Part shown: one piece after another, positions 41,794-52,072 of the stretch
Layout: each line of letters opens with the position of its first letter
Position numbering within the stretch: position 1 is the first letter of the stretch
Source of the DNA: JBNLBS01 sp050303415
GTDB taxonomy: Bacteria > Pseudomonadota > Gammaproteobacteria > Methylococcales > Methylomonadaceae
Direction: 5' to 3'
Length of the DNA: 64,000 bases
NCBI GenBank assembly: GCA_050303415.1
Contig: JBNLBS010000008.1
Span: 62,001-126,000 of the forward strand
Made by a program: the position numbers and the translations under genes
Notes under the pieces: generated by a model
What the model was told of the DNA's origin: nothing
Database searches by the model: none
What the model saw: the letters and a program-made list of their open reading frames with translations, nothing else

Positions 41794-42620
41794 TTGGATT
41801 CTCTATTATAAAAAACGCAATAAAGATCTCCACCGCAGTGACTGTTCCTTAAATTCATTCGGTAGCCCGCACAAAGCCAGCCTTAGTTACCTAAGGTTTG
41901 TTTTTGCTGGGAAAAGATCAAAATTTGTCTATATTGCTTTAAAAAACATGGTCTTAACTCCTTGATTATTATTTTTTTATTTTAGATTTTAAGTGTTATT
42001 AAAATCATAGGGTCCTAATAAAAATTATTTTTTTACTGATTGTTACACTGTTTTAGATATTATTTAAAATCTGGCTCTCAGCCAGAGATGGATATAAAGT
42101 TAGTTTGGATTTAATTAAAGATTGACCTCGCATACTGGATTAGTGGAAATAAAAGGTTTTTAATTTTTTACCATTGGATCGATATTTTCTTATAGCTTAA
42201 GTAGTTATCTTTACCGTTATGACTATTTCGCATTTATTGGCTGTTGCTAGGTAAAGCCCAAAAGTTGGCTAAGTTACCATTAAAAAGCATAGTTGTTAAA
42301 TCCTTTTACGTTTTAGATTTAAATAAATTTTTATATTTTAAGTTCTTGTTTAACAGTGATTTCCTTCTCAAATGTTGATATGCGCTAGTTGCGCAATTTA
42401 AATTCGTGATAGCAACTACATACATGTTTTTTATAAAATTGCAGTTGGGAGGGTCGGTACCTGCCAGATTTCGGACGCAAAATTTGGCATTCAAAAATTG
42501 TATCGAGTCATTTAGGAATATTCTGTCCGAAGCTGTCGGGCTTAGCTGGATTGGGGGGGCTTTAGAAAAGGTGAGAGCGCATATAATACCCACTCACCTA
42601 GATCGTGTCTTATTTAAAGG
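41794..42620. other. 827-bp gap without recognisable genes
   Basis: AT-rich sequence between the protease start and the 3' end of narK. Short frames here (for example 42306-42593) have no family features. No terminator, tRNA or repeat was identified. It holds the protease promoter, but I cannot point to it. Confidence 0.6.
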
Positions 42621-43949
42621 CTAAGGATAGTTTGAGCCGTTTTCCTTTGGAATATGTAACATTTCCGGTAAGGATTTGGGCCCTTTAAGTTCTGGGTGCA
42701 GTTTCTTATCTGAAAAGATAATCGCAGTATGCATCCAGACCAGTGAAATGGCGACGATGGTGAACAACAGCATAAAACAGCTGGTCCAAACACCGATCAG
42801 GTCATTCATTAAACCAAAACAAATGGGCAGAAAAAATCCGCCCAGGCCGCCAATCATACCGACTAAGCCACCTACAGAACCGACATGATCAGGATAATAA
42901 ACCGGTATATGCTTGTATACGGCTGCTTTACCCAGAGACATAAAAAATCCCAGAATAATAGTTAAGGCAACAAAGGGTACTAAACCAATCGCAATGGTGA
43001 AGTTGATTGGCCCTTGTATCCCGTGAACGCTGTAATCGGTTGCCGGGTAAGACATAAAGAATAAACAGGTCAGACAGCTGATAAAGGTAATGTACATGAC
43101 GCGTCTGGCACCTATTTTATCGGACATCCAGCCGCCTAAGGCACGAAATATACTGCCTGGCAAAGCATAGGCGGCAGCCAGCATACCTGCAGTAGCAATT
43201 TCAAGATGATAAACTCCCATATAATAACGAGGCAGCCATAACGCTAGGGCAACATAAGCACCGAAGACAAAGAAATAATAAGTGGCAAAGCGCCAGACTT
43301 GCAGATGTTTTAACGGCGCAAGTTGCATCAATGCCGGTTTCACTTTTTCACCGCGCTGTTTTCTGGCTTTGGTGGCAGGGTCTTCTTCGGTTGTAAACCA
43401 GAAAATAATAGCGGTGGTGAACAATATGACGGCATAAATTTTGGCAACGTTTTCCCAGCCATAGGCGACTAATAAAAAAGGTGCGCCAAAGTTGGTTAAA
43501 GCCGCGCCAACGTTACCCATACCAAAGACACCTAATGCCGTACCTTGTCTGCCGGCGTCGTACCAGCGGGAAACATAAGCAATACCCACGGCAAATGACC
43601 CCCCGGCCAAGCCGACACCAAGTGCTGCAACCAAGTACATCGGGAAGGTGGATACGGTGGATAATAACCAGACTGCTATCGAGGTGGTTAACATTAAGCA
43701 GAAATAGACGATGCGGCCGCCAAACTGGTCTGTCCAAATGCCCAGAAATATGCGGCTTAAGGAGCCGGTTAAAATGGGGGTGGCGACCAGTAAACCAAAT
43801 TCGGTATCGTTTAGCCCCAGGTTTTGTTTTATTTTAATACCGATAATTGAAAAAATGGTCCAAACTGCAAAACACACGGTAAATGCTAATGTGCTAACGG
43901 TTAGGCTTTTGGTTTGCTGGCTAGAACTAATACCATCAAGTTCATGCAT
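42621..43949 (-). CDS. narK: nitrate/nitrite transporter (NarK/NasA family MFS)
   Basis: The 442-residue major facilitator protein has 12 helices and the nitrate-porter signatures AALGVGLAGGSFAVGIAYVS and GMIGGLGGFFLPICFGLMND, plus the MFS loop GIWTDQFGGRIVYF. Start ATG at 43949 fits a short cytoplasmic N-terminus. It imports nitrate or exports nitrite across the inner membrane. No nitrate or nitrite reductase gene adjoins it in the window, so assimilatory and respiratory roles cannot be separated. Confidence 0.92.
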   Translation of the reverse strand: MHELDGISSSQQTKSLTVSTLAFTVCFAVWTIFSIIGIKIKQNLGLNDTEFGLLVATPILTGSLSRIFLGIWTDQFGGRIVYFCLMLTTSIAVWLLSTVSTFPMYLVAALGVGLAGGSFAVGIAYVSRWYDAGRQGTALGVFGMGNVGAALTNFGAPFLLVAYGWENVAKIYAVILFTTAIIFWFTTEEDPATKARKQRGEKVKPALMQLAPLKHLQVWRFATYYFFVFGAYVALALWLPRYYMGVYHLEIATAGMLAAAYALPGSIFRALGGWMSDKIGARRVMYITFISCLTCLFFMSYPATDYSVHGIQGPINFTIAIGLVPFVALTIILGFFMSLGKAAVYKHIPVYYPDHVGSVGGLVGMIGGLGGFFLPICFGLMNDLIGVWTSCFMLLFTIVAISLVWMHTAIIFSDKKLHPELKGPKSLPEMLHIPKENGSNYP

Positions 43950-44159
43950 AAAATTTCCCCCTAATTATTGTTGTTATCAAAGTATAGCCATAATGTAATT
44001 CTTGTTGTTAATAAATTGCTGACATAATAAAAACCTTTAATTTATTCGATTTAGCAGGTTTTAGTCCGGTTGAGCTTTTGGGCTGCCATCGCTATCGGAT
44101 AAAACCGGGAGATTTGTTATAATCCCAGCTATTTTGTATTTGTATAAAAAGGTTATTTA

Positions 44160-44924
44160 ATGTCGGTATCACTTGAAGTTTTGGAAGGAATAGTACGTCA
44201 GGCGGGTTCGCTGGCAATGGGAAAGTTTAATGACCTTAAAAATGTTGAAATTACACAGAAAAAACCACGAGATTTTGTTACAGAAGCAGATGTTGCCGTT
44301 GAAGCCTTTCTAAAAGATGCTTTAGGAAGGCATTTTCCTGAATACGGTTTTTGGGGGGAAGAAAGTGGTAAAACAGAGAATCAGAGCAGCCGCTGGATAG
44401 TCGATCCGATTGATGGCACACATTCCTTTGCCCGGGGACAGTATTTTTGGTCGATTAGTGTCGCTTTGGAGATTGATCAGGAAATGGTTTTTGGAGCGGT
44501 TTTTGCGCCCGCTTTGGATGATTATTATTGTGCAGCTAAAGGTGAAGGTGCGTTTAAAAACAGCAAGTCAATTTCCGTATCAACGATTGATGATCTGGGC
44601 GAAGCGATGGTTGCGACCGGGTTTGCCTGTTTGCGTGCATTTTTGGAAGAAAATAATTTACCGCGTTTTAATCGAATTGCACAAGCAACGGCAGGACAAA
44701 GACGCTTCGGTTCAGCTGCGTTGGATTTGTGTCTGATCGCTGACGGACAGATAGATGCTTATTGGGAGCAGGAACTTAATTTATATGATGTTGCCGCTGG
44801 CGCGTTAATTGCAAAAGAGGCCGGCGCTACGGTAACGGATTTTAAAGGTAATAAAGGAATTAACCCAAAACAAATTCTGTTAACCAATGGGCATTTGCTG
44901 GATGCCCTTTTACCTTTAATGTAA
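44160..44924 (+). CDS. hisN: histidinol-phosphatase, inositol monophosphatase family
   Basis: The 254-residue enzyme has all the lithium-sensitive phosphatase motifs: DFVTEADVAVEAFL, FWGEESGK, WIVDPIDGTHSFARG and LYDVAAGALIAKEAGATVTD. The N-terminal and DGTHSFARG wording fits the HisN subgroup (histidinol phosphatase) better than inositol monophosphatase, since inositol enzymes usually have DGTTNF. It would make histidinol. A plain FBPase/IMPase function is the alternative. It converges on rpe with a terminator between. Confidence 0.8.
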   Translation: MSVSLEVLEGIVRQAGSLAMGKFNDLKNVEITQKKPRDFVTEADVAVEAFLKDALGRHFPEYGFWGEESGKTENQSSRWIVDPIDGTHSFARGQYFWSISVALEIDQEMVFGAVFAPALDDYYCAAKGEGAFKNSKSISVSTIDDLGEAMVATGFACLRAFLEENNLPRFNRIAQATAGQRRFGSAALDLCLIADGQIDAYWEQELNLYDVAAGALIAKEAGATVTDFKGNKGINPKQILLTNGHLLDALLPLM

Positions 44925-44943
44925 GAAGCAGAAGATAGTTATG

Positions 44944-44986
44944 AAAAACCCTCTTATTTTTGGCACCGAATAAGAGGGTTTTTTTT
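44944..44986. terminator. bidirectional terminator between hisN and rpe
   Basis: AAAAACCCTCTTATT (44944-44958) and its complement (44969-44983) flank a 10-base loop. A long T-run follows on the plus strand and T on the minus strand. Confidence 0.9.
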
Positions 44987-44990
44987 ATCC

Positions 44991-45659
44991 TTATGCTTTG
45001 GCTAATTCAGCACGCATATCGTCAATGACTTTCTTGTAATCAGGTTGACCGAAAATGGCAGATCCGGCAACAAACATATCGGCACCGGCTGCTTTAATTT
45101 CGCGGATGTTATCAACTTTAACACCGCCATCGATTTCTAGACGGATATCATAGCCGCTTTCGTCAATTCTTTTTCTTGCTTCACGTAGTTTGTTCAGTGT
45201 CGCAGGGATAAAAGACTGGCCGCCAAAACCAGGGTTAACCGACATTAGTAGGATGATATCAACTTTGTCCATTACATAATCAAGATAGCTTAATGGTGTG
45301 CTTGGGTTAAAGACCAAACCTGATTTACAGCCTAAATCACGAATCATTTGTAATGTTCTGTCAACATGTACAGAAGCTTCCGGATGAAAAGTAATCATAC
45401 TGGCACCCGCTGCAGCAAAATCAGGAACAATGCGGTCAACCGGGTCAATCATTAAATGCACATCAATAGGTGCTGTAACGCCGTGTTTTCTCAAAGCGTC
45501 GCAAACCAATGGGCCAATTGTCAGGTTAGGTACAAAGTGATTGTCCATAACGTCAAAATGTACAACGTCTGCACCCGAAGCTAAAACATTATCCACTTCT
45601 TCACCTAGCTTGGCGAAATCTGCGGATAAAATAGAAGGTGCAATCCAATTTTCATTCAT
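44991..45659 (-). CDS. rpe: ribulose-phosphate 3-epimerase
   Basis: The 222-residue TIM-barrel enzyme interconverts ribulose 5-phosphate and xylulose 5-phosphate. Motifs are complete: APSILSADFAKLGEEVDNVL, VVHFDVMDNHFVPNLTIGP, VHLMIDPVDRIVPDFA, LLMSVNPGFGGQSFIPATL and LEIDGGVKVDNI. It supports the pentose phosphate or ribulose monophosphate cycle. It stands alone, with a strong terminator after it. Confidence 0.96.
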   Translation of the reverse strand: MNENWIAPSILSADFAKLGEEVDNVLASGADVVHFDVMDNHFVPNLTIGPLVCDALRKHGVTAPIDVHLMIDPVDRIVPDFAAAGASMITFHPEASVHVDRTLQMIRDLGCKSGLVFNPSTPLSYLDYVMDKVDIILLMSVNPGFGGQSFIPATLNKLREARKRIDESGYDIRLEIDGGVKVDNIREIKAAGADMFVAGSAIFGQPDYKKVIDDMRAELAKA

Positions 45660-45859
45660 TATTTGGTCCTCATTAATTTAAACAAAATCGCTTTATTATA
45701 TCAATTTTTGAGTAATTGGTCTTTGTTAACCTGAATTTCTGTATTGAGTGGTTTTTGATGGAGTCGGTATAGGCGATAAGTTATTTTCGAATAACGCGTT
45801 TTATCTGAATGAGTCAGGTATAATTGTCGGGATCGAACGCTTAAAAATAACGGTAAATT

Positions 45860-46246
45860 ATGACCAATAGAAATTATCAAATGCATCATGCCAGTGTTAT
45901 TGTGGCTGATACCGCAGCATCCTTGAAATTTTATTGTGATATTTTAGGCCTGCAACAAACAGAAAGGCCCAAGCTGGCTTTTCCGGGAGCATGGTTGCAG
46001 ATTGGTCCTCAGCAAATACATTTAATGGAATTGGATAACCCCGATGCAATAACAGGACGACCGAAACATGGCGGCCGTGACCGGCATATTGCGTTGAATA
46101 TAGTGGATCTGGATTCGGTCAGACAGTCGCTGGAAGAAAACGGGGTGGAGTATACCTTAAGTATTTCCGGACGTAAGGCATTGTTTTGCCGTGACCCGGA
46201 TGGCAACGCCATTGAAATTATTGAGCGTGGCTGCGAAGTTTTATAA
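45860..46246 (+). CDS. VOC-superfamily (glyoxalase/dioxygenase fold) protein
   Basis: The 128-residue single-domain protein matches the vicinal oxygen chelate fold: MHHASVIVADTAASLKFYCD, then LQIGPQQIHLMELDNPD and GRDRHIALNIVDLDSVRQSL and FCRDPDGNAIEIIER. The metal-ligand pattern (His, Glu, His, Glu) is kept. Substrates range from methylglyoxal hemithioacetal to antibiotics; none can be named from sequence. It lies between rpe and aceE with its own upstream space. Confidence 0.8.
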   Translation: MTNRNYQMHHASVIVADTAASLKFYCDILGLQQTERPKLAFPGAWLQIGPQQIHLMELDNPDAITGRPKHGGRDRHIALNIVDLDSVRQSLEENGVEYTLSISGRKALFCRDPDGNAIEIIERGCEVL

Positions 46247-46414
46247 CGCTTGAATTACTGGTCGCGTTATAAATGAATCTATAGACATGGATGATGTATT
46301 GATCCCAGCAGTGCTATAATGACCAATTAATATTTTTTTTATACTTTAATGCTTGCGGGCGCAAAGTATATCAGGCAAAAAATTAAACATCATCGCTAAT
46401 TAAAAGAGCAAATA

Positions 46415-49093
46415 ATGAACATGAGTTTAACGTCAAATATTACGACACAGGAAGATATAGACCCAGAAGAAACCCGGGAGTGGCTGGAGTCTTTAGAAGC
46501 TGTTTTACAACAGGAAGGCAGTGATCGTGCCCATTTCTTGATTGAGCAACTGCTTGATTACACAAGAAAAGCCGGTGTGGATGTGCCGTTTAGTGCAAAC
46601 ACGGCTTATTTGAATACGATTCCGGTTGAATTGCAGCCTAAATTTCCGGGTGATACCTCTATTGAACGTAAAATTCGTTCTTATGTACGCTGGAATGCGA
46701 TGGTGATGGTGCTGCGGGCTAATAAAAACACTAACGTTGGTGGGCATATTGCCAGTTTTGCCTCAGTGGCTACACTCTATGAAGTCGGGCATAACCATTT
46801 TTGGCGTGCCTCAAATGAAAAGCATGGAGGCGATATGGTGTTCTTCCAGGGCCATTCCGCACCGGGCAATTATGCCAGAGCTTTTCTCTTAGGGCGTTTA
46901 AGCGAAGAACAAATGGATAACTTCCGTCAGGAAGAAGGCGGTAATGGCTTGTCTTCCTATCCGCACCCCTGGCTGATGCCTGATTTTTGGCAGTTTCCTA
47001 CTGTGTCTATGGGGCTTGGGCCAATTATGGCTATTTACCAGGCTCGATTCATGCACTATATTCAAAGTCGTGGTTTTGCCGATATAACCGGTCGAAAGGT
47101 TTGGGCATTTTTGGGCGATGGTGAAACCGATGAACCGGAAACACTGGGCGCTATTGGTATGGCCGGTCGCGAAAAACTGGATAATCTGATTTTTGTCGTC
47201 AATTGTAATTTACAACGCCTGGATGGGCCGGTGCGGGGTAACGGCAAGATTATTCAGGATCTGGAAGGTCAGTTCCGTGGTGCAGGTTGGAATGTAATTA
47301 AGGTGGTATGGGGCCGTCGTTGGGACGCTTTATTAAAGCGTGATACCGAAGGTCTTTTGACTAAACGAATGATGGAATGTGTGGACGGTGAGTATCAGGA
47401 TTTTAAATCCAAAGATGGTGCTTATGTGCGTAAACATTTCTTCAACACCCCTGAGTTGCAGGCGATGGTCGCTGATTTGACCGACAGCGATATATGGGCG
47501 CTAAACCGAGGTGGTCATGACCCGATTAAAGTCTTTGCAGCTTATGAATCGGCAGTCAATCACCAGGGGCAGCCAACGGTTATTCTGGCTAAAACTGTTA
47601 AAGGTTATGGAATGAGTGATTCGGGGCAGGCGTTGAATACCTCGCATCAGCAAAAGAAAATGAGCGAAGCGTCTATTCGCCGGGTTAGAGACAAGTATGA
47701 ATTACCGGTTACTGATGAGCAACTTTCTGAACTACCATATCTGAAATTTGATGAAGATTCGAAAGAATTTGCCTATATGCAACAGCGGCGTAATGAAATG
47801 GGCGGCATGGTGCCTTCAAGACGGGAAAAATCGTATGAATTAAAGATTCCGGCATTGGACAGCTTTAAATCAGTACTGGAAGGTACACGTCAGGGGCATG
47901 AAGTCTCGACCACCATGGCTTTTGTCAAGATTTTAAATGCGTTGGTTAAAGATAAGGAAATTGGTAAGCGTATCGTACCGATCGTGCCGGATGAATCACG
48001 TACTTTTGGTATGGAAGGTATGTTCAGACAACTGGGGATCTGGTCTCAGGTTGGGCAGTTATATAAGCCTCAGGACGCTGAACAGTTAATGTTCTATAAG
48101 GAAGATAAACAGGGTCAGGTATTACAGGAAGGTATTAATGAAGCTGGGGGGTTATGTGACTGGATTGCAGCTGGTACTTCGTATTCGACTCATGGCGTAC
48201 CGCTGATTCCATTCTTTATTTATTATTCCATGTTTGGTTTTCAACGTGTTGCTGATTTAATCTGGGCAGCAGCTGACCAACGTGTACGCGGCTTTTTAAT
48301 TGGTGGTACTGCAGGCAGAACCACATTAAATGGTGAAGGCTTGCAGCATGAGGATGGACACAGTCATGTTATGTCGGCAACGGTGCCTAACTGTCTTTCT
48401 TACGATCCGACTTTTGCCTATGAATTGGCGGTCATTATTCATGATGGCATGCGTCGTATGTATGAAAATCAGGAAGATGTGTTCTATTACATCACGGTAA
48501 TGAATGAGAATTACGATCATCCAACGCTGCCAGAAGGTGTTGCAGAAAATATTCTTAAAGGTATGTACCTGTATAAGCCTGGTTATGATCGTGATTTGCC
48601 TAGAGTGCAGTTATTAGGTTCAGGTGTGATCTTTAATGAAGTAGTAGAAGCGGCAATTTTATTGCGTGAAGACTGGGGTGTTGAGTCGGATTTATGGAGT
48701 TGCCCAAGTTTTACCGAGCTGGCACGTGACGGCCAGGTGGTTGAACGCTGGAACAGGTTGCATCCAACTGAAACGCCTAAAAAATCTCATGTTGAAACCT
48801 GTTTGGCTGATGTTAAAGGACCGGTGATCGCAGCCAGTGACTATATGCGCGCTTTCCCTGAGCAAATCAGACCGTATATTTCTAAGCCATATACAGTATT
48901 GGGTACAGATGGTTTTGGTCGTTCAGATACGCGTGAAAAGCTACGTGGATTTTTTGAAGTCAATCGTTATCATGTTGTCATTGCGGCTCTGAAAAGCTTG
49001 GCTGATAGCAATGAATTTGAAGCTGCCAAAGTTGATGTGGCCATTGCCAAATATGGTATAGACCCAGAAAAAGCAGCGCCTTGGACGGTGTAG
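46415..49093 (+). CDS. aceE: pyruvate dehydrogenase E1 component, homodimeric
   Basis: The 892-residue enzyme decarboxylates pyruvate using thiamine diphosphate and acetylates the E2 lipoyl group. The blocks are as in proteobacterial AceE: GGHIASFASVATLYEVGHNH, FLGDGETDEPETLGAIGMAG with the ThDP motif GDGETDEP...N, and late YYSMFGFQRVADLIWAAADQ. Length is normal. It is the first gene of an aceE-aceF-lpdA operon (13- and 15-bp gaps). An A-rich ribosome-binding site (AAAAGAG) precedes the start. No PdhR gene is adjacent. Confidence 0.97.
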   Translation: MNMSLTSNITTQEDIDPEETREWLESLEAVLQQEGSDRAHFLIEQLLDYTRKAGVDVPFSANTAYLNTIPVELQPKFPGDTSIERKIRSYVRWNAMVMVLRANKNTNVGGHIASFASVATLYEVGHNHFWRASNEKHGGDMVFFQGHSAPGNYARAFLLGRLSEEQMDNFRQEEGGNGLSSYPHPWLMPDFWQFPTVSMGLGPIMAIYQARFMHYIQSRGFADITGRKVWAFLGDGETDEPETLGAIGMAGREKLDNLIFVVNCNLQRLDGPVRGNGKIIQDLEGQFRGAGWNVIKVVWGRRWDALLKRDTEGLLTKRMMECVDGEYQDFKSKDGAYVRKHFFNTPELQAMVADLTDSDIWALNRGGHDPIKVFAAYESAVNHQGQPTVILAKTVKGYGMSDSGQALNTSHQQKKMSEASIRRVRDKYELPVTDEQLSELPYLKFDEDSKEFAYMQQRRNEMGGMVPSRREKSYELKIPALDSFKSVLEGTRQGHEVSTTMAFVKILNALVKDKEIGKRIVPIVPDESRTFGMEGMFRQLGIWSQVGQLYKPQDAEQLMFYKEDKQGQVLQEGINEAGGLCDWIAAGTSYSTHGVPLIPFFIYYSMFGFQRVADLIWAAADQRVRGFLIGGTAGRTTLNGEGLQHEDGHSHVMSATVPNCLSYDPTFAYELAVIIHDGMRRMYENQEDVFYYITVMNENYDHPTLPEGVAENILKGMYLYKPGYDRDLPRVQLLGSGVIFNEVVEAAILLREDWGVESDLWSCPSFTELARDGQVVERWNRLHPTETPKKSHVETCLADVKGPVIAASDYMRAFPEQIRPYISKPYTVLGTDGFGRSDTREKLRGFFEVNRYHVVIAALKSLADSNEFEAAKVDVAIAKYGIDPEKAAPWTV

Positions 49094-49106
49094 GAGTAAG
49101 GAAAAC

Positions 49107-50399
49107 ATGAGTGTTATAGAATTAAAAGTGCCGGACATTGGTAATGTTTCTGATGTCGAAGTCATTGAAGTTTTAATCCAGCCTGGCGATGTAATAGAAC
49201 TGGAACAGACTGTGTTAACCATGGAGTCTGATAAGGCAACGATGGATATGCCTTCATCAATTGCAGGGACGGTGCAGGAAGTTAAGGTTAATGTGGGTGA
49301 CAAGGTTGGAGAAGGTAGTCTGGTCGCCACAGTTTCTGTCAGTGCCGAAGCGGCTGAGCCTGCCAAGGAAGAGGTTGAACAGCAAACGGTTGCTGTGGAA
49401 GAAGTGCCCGAACCTGTTGCGGAAACAACACCCGCACCGGCACCGAAAGCTGCTCCGGCACCTGCACCTGTTGCTAATATGACGGACGTCTCGGGTAAAG
49501 CACATGCGTCACCGAGTGTCAGGCGTTTTGCCCGCGAATTGGGTGTCGATATTAATTTAATTTCGGCGGGCAGTGGCCGGAAAGGCCGGGTTCTGCAGGA
49601 TGATGTTAAAAACTTTGTCAAGCAGGCAATGACTTCCGGCACGGCTGCTACTGGTGGTAGTGGTATTCCTCCGATCCCTGAAGTCGATTTCAGTAAATTT
49701 GGTGAAGTCGAGCGTCAACCGTTAAATAAAATCAAAAAGCTAACCGCTCAAGGGATGACCAGGGCCTGGTTAAACCTACCGATGGTTACGCATCACGATG
49801 AAGCAGATATAACCGAGATGGAAGCATTTAGAAAAACTCTGAATGCGGAACATGCTAAAACCGGTGGCGTTAAGGTGACACCGTTAGTGTTTGTTATCAA
49901 GGCCTTGGTTTCGGCATTAAAACAATATTCACAGTTTAATACCTCCCTTTCTGCGGATGGTTCCGAACTTATCTATAAAAAGTACATTAATATCGGTATC
50001 GCGGTCGACACTCCTGGAGGTCTTGTTGTGCCGGTAATTAAGAATGCGGATAAAAAGTCACTGATTGAGTTATGCCAGGATATGGCGGAGCTAAGCAGTA
50101 AAGCCAGAGACGGTAAGTTAATGCCGGCTGATATGCAGGGCGGCAGTATGACTATCTCCAGCCTGGGCGGCATTGGCGGGACTGCTTTTACACCGATTGT
50201 TAATGCGCCGGAAGTGGCTATTTTAGGTGTCACCCGCGCAGCGATGAAACCGGTATGGAATGGAGAGGAATTTACCCCTCGCTTGATCGTACCGTTGGAT
50301 TTAACGTATGACCACCGTGTTATAGATGGTGCAGATGGTGCTCGTTTTATGGTCGCTATCAGCCAATATTTAAGTGATATTCGTCGCTTATTGCTCTGA
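49107..50399 (+). CDS. aceF: dihydrolipoamide acetyltransferase (E2), single lipoyl domain
   Basis: The 430-residue E2 has one N-terminal lipoyl domain with lipoylated Lys in TMESDKATMDMPS, an Ala/Pro-rich linker, an E3/E1-binding domain (HASPSVRRFARELGVDINLI, GRVLQDDV) and the catalytic domain ending LTYDHRVIDGADGARF. Enterobacterial AceF has three lipoyl domains, so this shorter form resembles other proteobacteria. It lies 13 bp after aceE with a good ribosome-binding site (GGAGTAAGG). Confidence 0.96.
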   Translation: MSVIELKVPDIGNVSDVEVIEVLIQPGDVIELEQTVLTMESDKATMDMPSSIAGTVQEVKVNVGDKVGEGSLVATVSVSAEAAEPAKEEVEQQTVAVEEVPEPVAETTPAPAPKAAPAPAPVANMTDVSGKAHASPSVRRFARELGVDINLISAGSGRKGRVLQDDVKNFVKQAMTSGTAATGGSGIPPIPEVDFSKFGEVERQPLNKIKKLTAQGMTRAWLNLPMVTHHDEADITEMEAFRKTLNAEHAKTGGVKVTPLVFVIKALVSALKQYSQFNTSLSADGSELIYKKYINIGIAVDTPGGLVVPVIKNADKKSLIELCQDMAELSSKARDGKLMPADMQGGSMTISSLGGIGGTAFTPIVNAPEVAILGVTRAAMKPVWNGEEFTPRLIVPLDLTYDHRVIDGADGARFMVAISQYLSDIRRLLL

Positions 50400-50414
50400 T
50401 AAAGGGAGAAACAA

Positions 50415-51833
50415 ATGACAGATTCTGTGTTACATGCCGAAGTATTAGTACTTGGTGGCGGCCCTGGGGGGTATAGCGCAGCTTTTCGAGCGGCGGATTT
50501 AGGTAAAAAAGTGGTTATTGTTGAGCGTCACTCAGTATTGGGGGGCGTTTGCCTGAATGTCGGCTGTATTCCTTCGAAAGCATTATTGCATATGGCGCAT
50601 GTAATTGAGGGTGTTAATGAGGTTCAGGACCATGGTATCAGCTATGGTGCACCAACGATTGACCTGGATAAAATCAGAGCATGGAAAGAAAGTGTCACCA
50701 AATCATTAAATGATGGCCTGGCCGGCCTGGCTAAGCAGCGTAAGGTTGAGATCATTCAAGGTAATGGCAGTTTTAGCAGTGATAAAACTCTGGATGTGGA
50801 AACTGCAAACGGTAAACAAACCATCAGTTTTGATAATGCCATTATTGCAGCCGGTTCCAGACCGACTGAAATCCCGGTATTTCCGCATGATGATCCGCGC
50901 TTGTGGAATTCAACCGATGCTTTAAATCTGACCGAAATACCCAAAAAATTGCTGATTGTCGGCGGTGGTATTATCGGTTTGGAAATGGCCACGGTTTATC
51001 ATGCCTTGGGCTCAAAAATCAGTGTGGTTGAGTTAATGGAGCAGATTATTCCGGGCTGCGATAAAGACCTGGTTCGCCCCTTACAAAACCGGATTAAAAA
51101 GAAATATGACAATATCTGGTTAGAAACCAAAGTGAATGAAATCAAGCCGTTGAAAAAAGGCTTAAAAGTTACTTTTGAAGGAAAAAATGCACAGGAATCG
51201 GAAGTTTTTGATGCCGTATTGGTGGCTGTGGGGCGTAGACCGAATGGCTTGCTGATAGGGGCTGAAAATGCCGGTATTAATGTTGATGAAACCGGTTTTA
51301 TCCCGGTTGATAAGCAACAGCGCACCAATGTAGCAAATATCTTCGCCATCGGTGATATAGTCGGCAACCCCATGTTGGCACATAAGGCCGAGCATGAAGG
51401 TAAAGTGGCCGCTGAAGTGATTGCCGGACATAAAGCCGGCTTTGACGCCTTAACAATTCCTTCTGTTGCCTATACAGATCCGGAAATTGCCTGGATGGGG
51501 CTGACAGAAATCGAAGCTAAAAAACAGGGTATAGAATACGATAAAGGCGCATTCCCTTGGGCAGCCAGTGGCCGTTCATTAAGCTTGGGTCGTAATGAAG
51601 GTATGACTAAAATCATCAGCGACAAGGAAACCGGTCGTATTTTGGGAGCCGGCATGGTCGGTACCAATGCCGGCGAATTGATTGCCGAGGCGGTATTGGC
51701 ATTGGAAATGGGGGCGGATATGGAAGATATCGGTTTAACCGTACATCCGCATCCGACATTATCCGAGACATTCTGCTTTGCTGCGGAAATGATCAGTGGA
51801 ACAATCACTGACTTGTATGTAAAGAAAAGATAA
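50415..51833 (+). CDS. lpdA: dihydrolipoamide dehydrogenase (E3)
   Basis: The 472-residue FAD/NAD disulfide oxidoreductase has the FAD motif VLVLGGGPGGYSAAFRAADL, the redox-active disulfide GGVCLNVGCIPSKALL, the NAD motif LIVGGGIIGLEMATVYHALG and the C-terminal His-Glu pair in HPHPTLSETF. It has no lipoyl domain at its N-terminus. It closes the aceE-aceF-lpdA operon and is followed by a strong terminator. It may also serve other 2-oxoacid dehydrogenases or glycine cleavage. Confidence 0.97.
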   Translation: MTDSVLHAEVLVLGGGPGGYSAAFRAADLGKKVVIVERHSVLGGVCLNVGCIPSKALLHMAHVIEGVNEVQDHGISYGAPTIDLDKIRAWKESVTKSLNDGLAGLAKQRKVEIIQGNGSFSSDKTLDVETANGKQTISFDNAIIAAGSRPTEIPVFPHDDPRLWNSTDALNLTEIPKKLLIVGGGIIGLEMATVYHALGSKISVVELMEQIIPGCDKDLVRPLQNRIKKKYDNIWLETKVNEIKPLKKGLKVTFEGKNAQESEVFDAVLVAVGRRPNGLLIGAENAGINVDETGFIPVDKQQRTNVANIFAIGDIVGNPMLAHKAEHEGKVAAEVIAGHKAGFDALTIPSVAYTDPEIAWMGLTEIEAKKQGIEYDKGAFPWAASGRSLSLGRNEGMTKIISDKETGRILGAGMVGTNAGELIAEAVLALEMGADMEDIGLTVHPHPTLSETFCFAAEMISGTITDLYVKKR

Positions 51834-51853
51834 AGAAGATTGTCTATCGACAC

Positions 51854-51889
51854 AAAAGAGAAGCCCCCAAAGGGCTTCTCTTTTTTTTT
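51854..51889 (+). terminator. terminator after lpdA
   Basis: A 13-bp perfect stem (51854-51866 with 51872-51884) has loop CCAAA and is followed by a nine-T run. It lies 20 bp after the lpdA stop. Confidence 0.92.
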
Positions 51890-52072
51890 GGAACATTTAC
51901 AAAACCCTGTATAGGTTCGTTTGTAAAGACTTAAACCTTGACTCCTAAAACGCTGTTTAATTTAATACTTGCCCGGTTCCAATTTAACTCCGCGACATCC
52001 AAATAACCTTCTGCTATATCGAATTCAAACATGTTGAGGTTTTATCTCTGTTTAAAGATCATTTTGTATGTC

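Noticed and set aside
42306..42593. 95-codon frame in the gap before narK
   Set aside because: No motif, unusual composition, and an equally long frame overlaps it on the other strand.
48941..49642. 233-codon antisense frame across aceE/aceF
   Set aside because: It mirrors the Ala/Pro linker and lipoyl domain of aceF and lacks family motifs.
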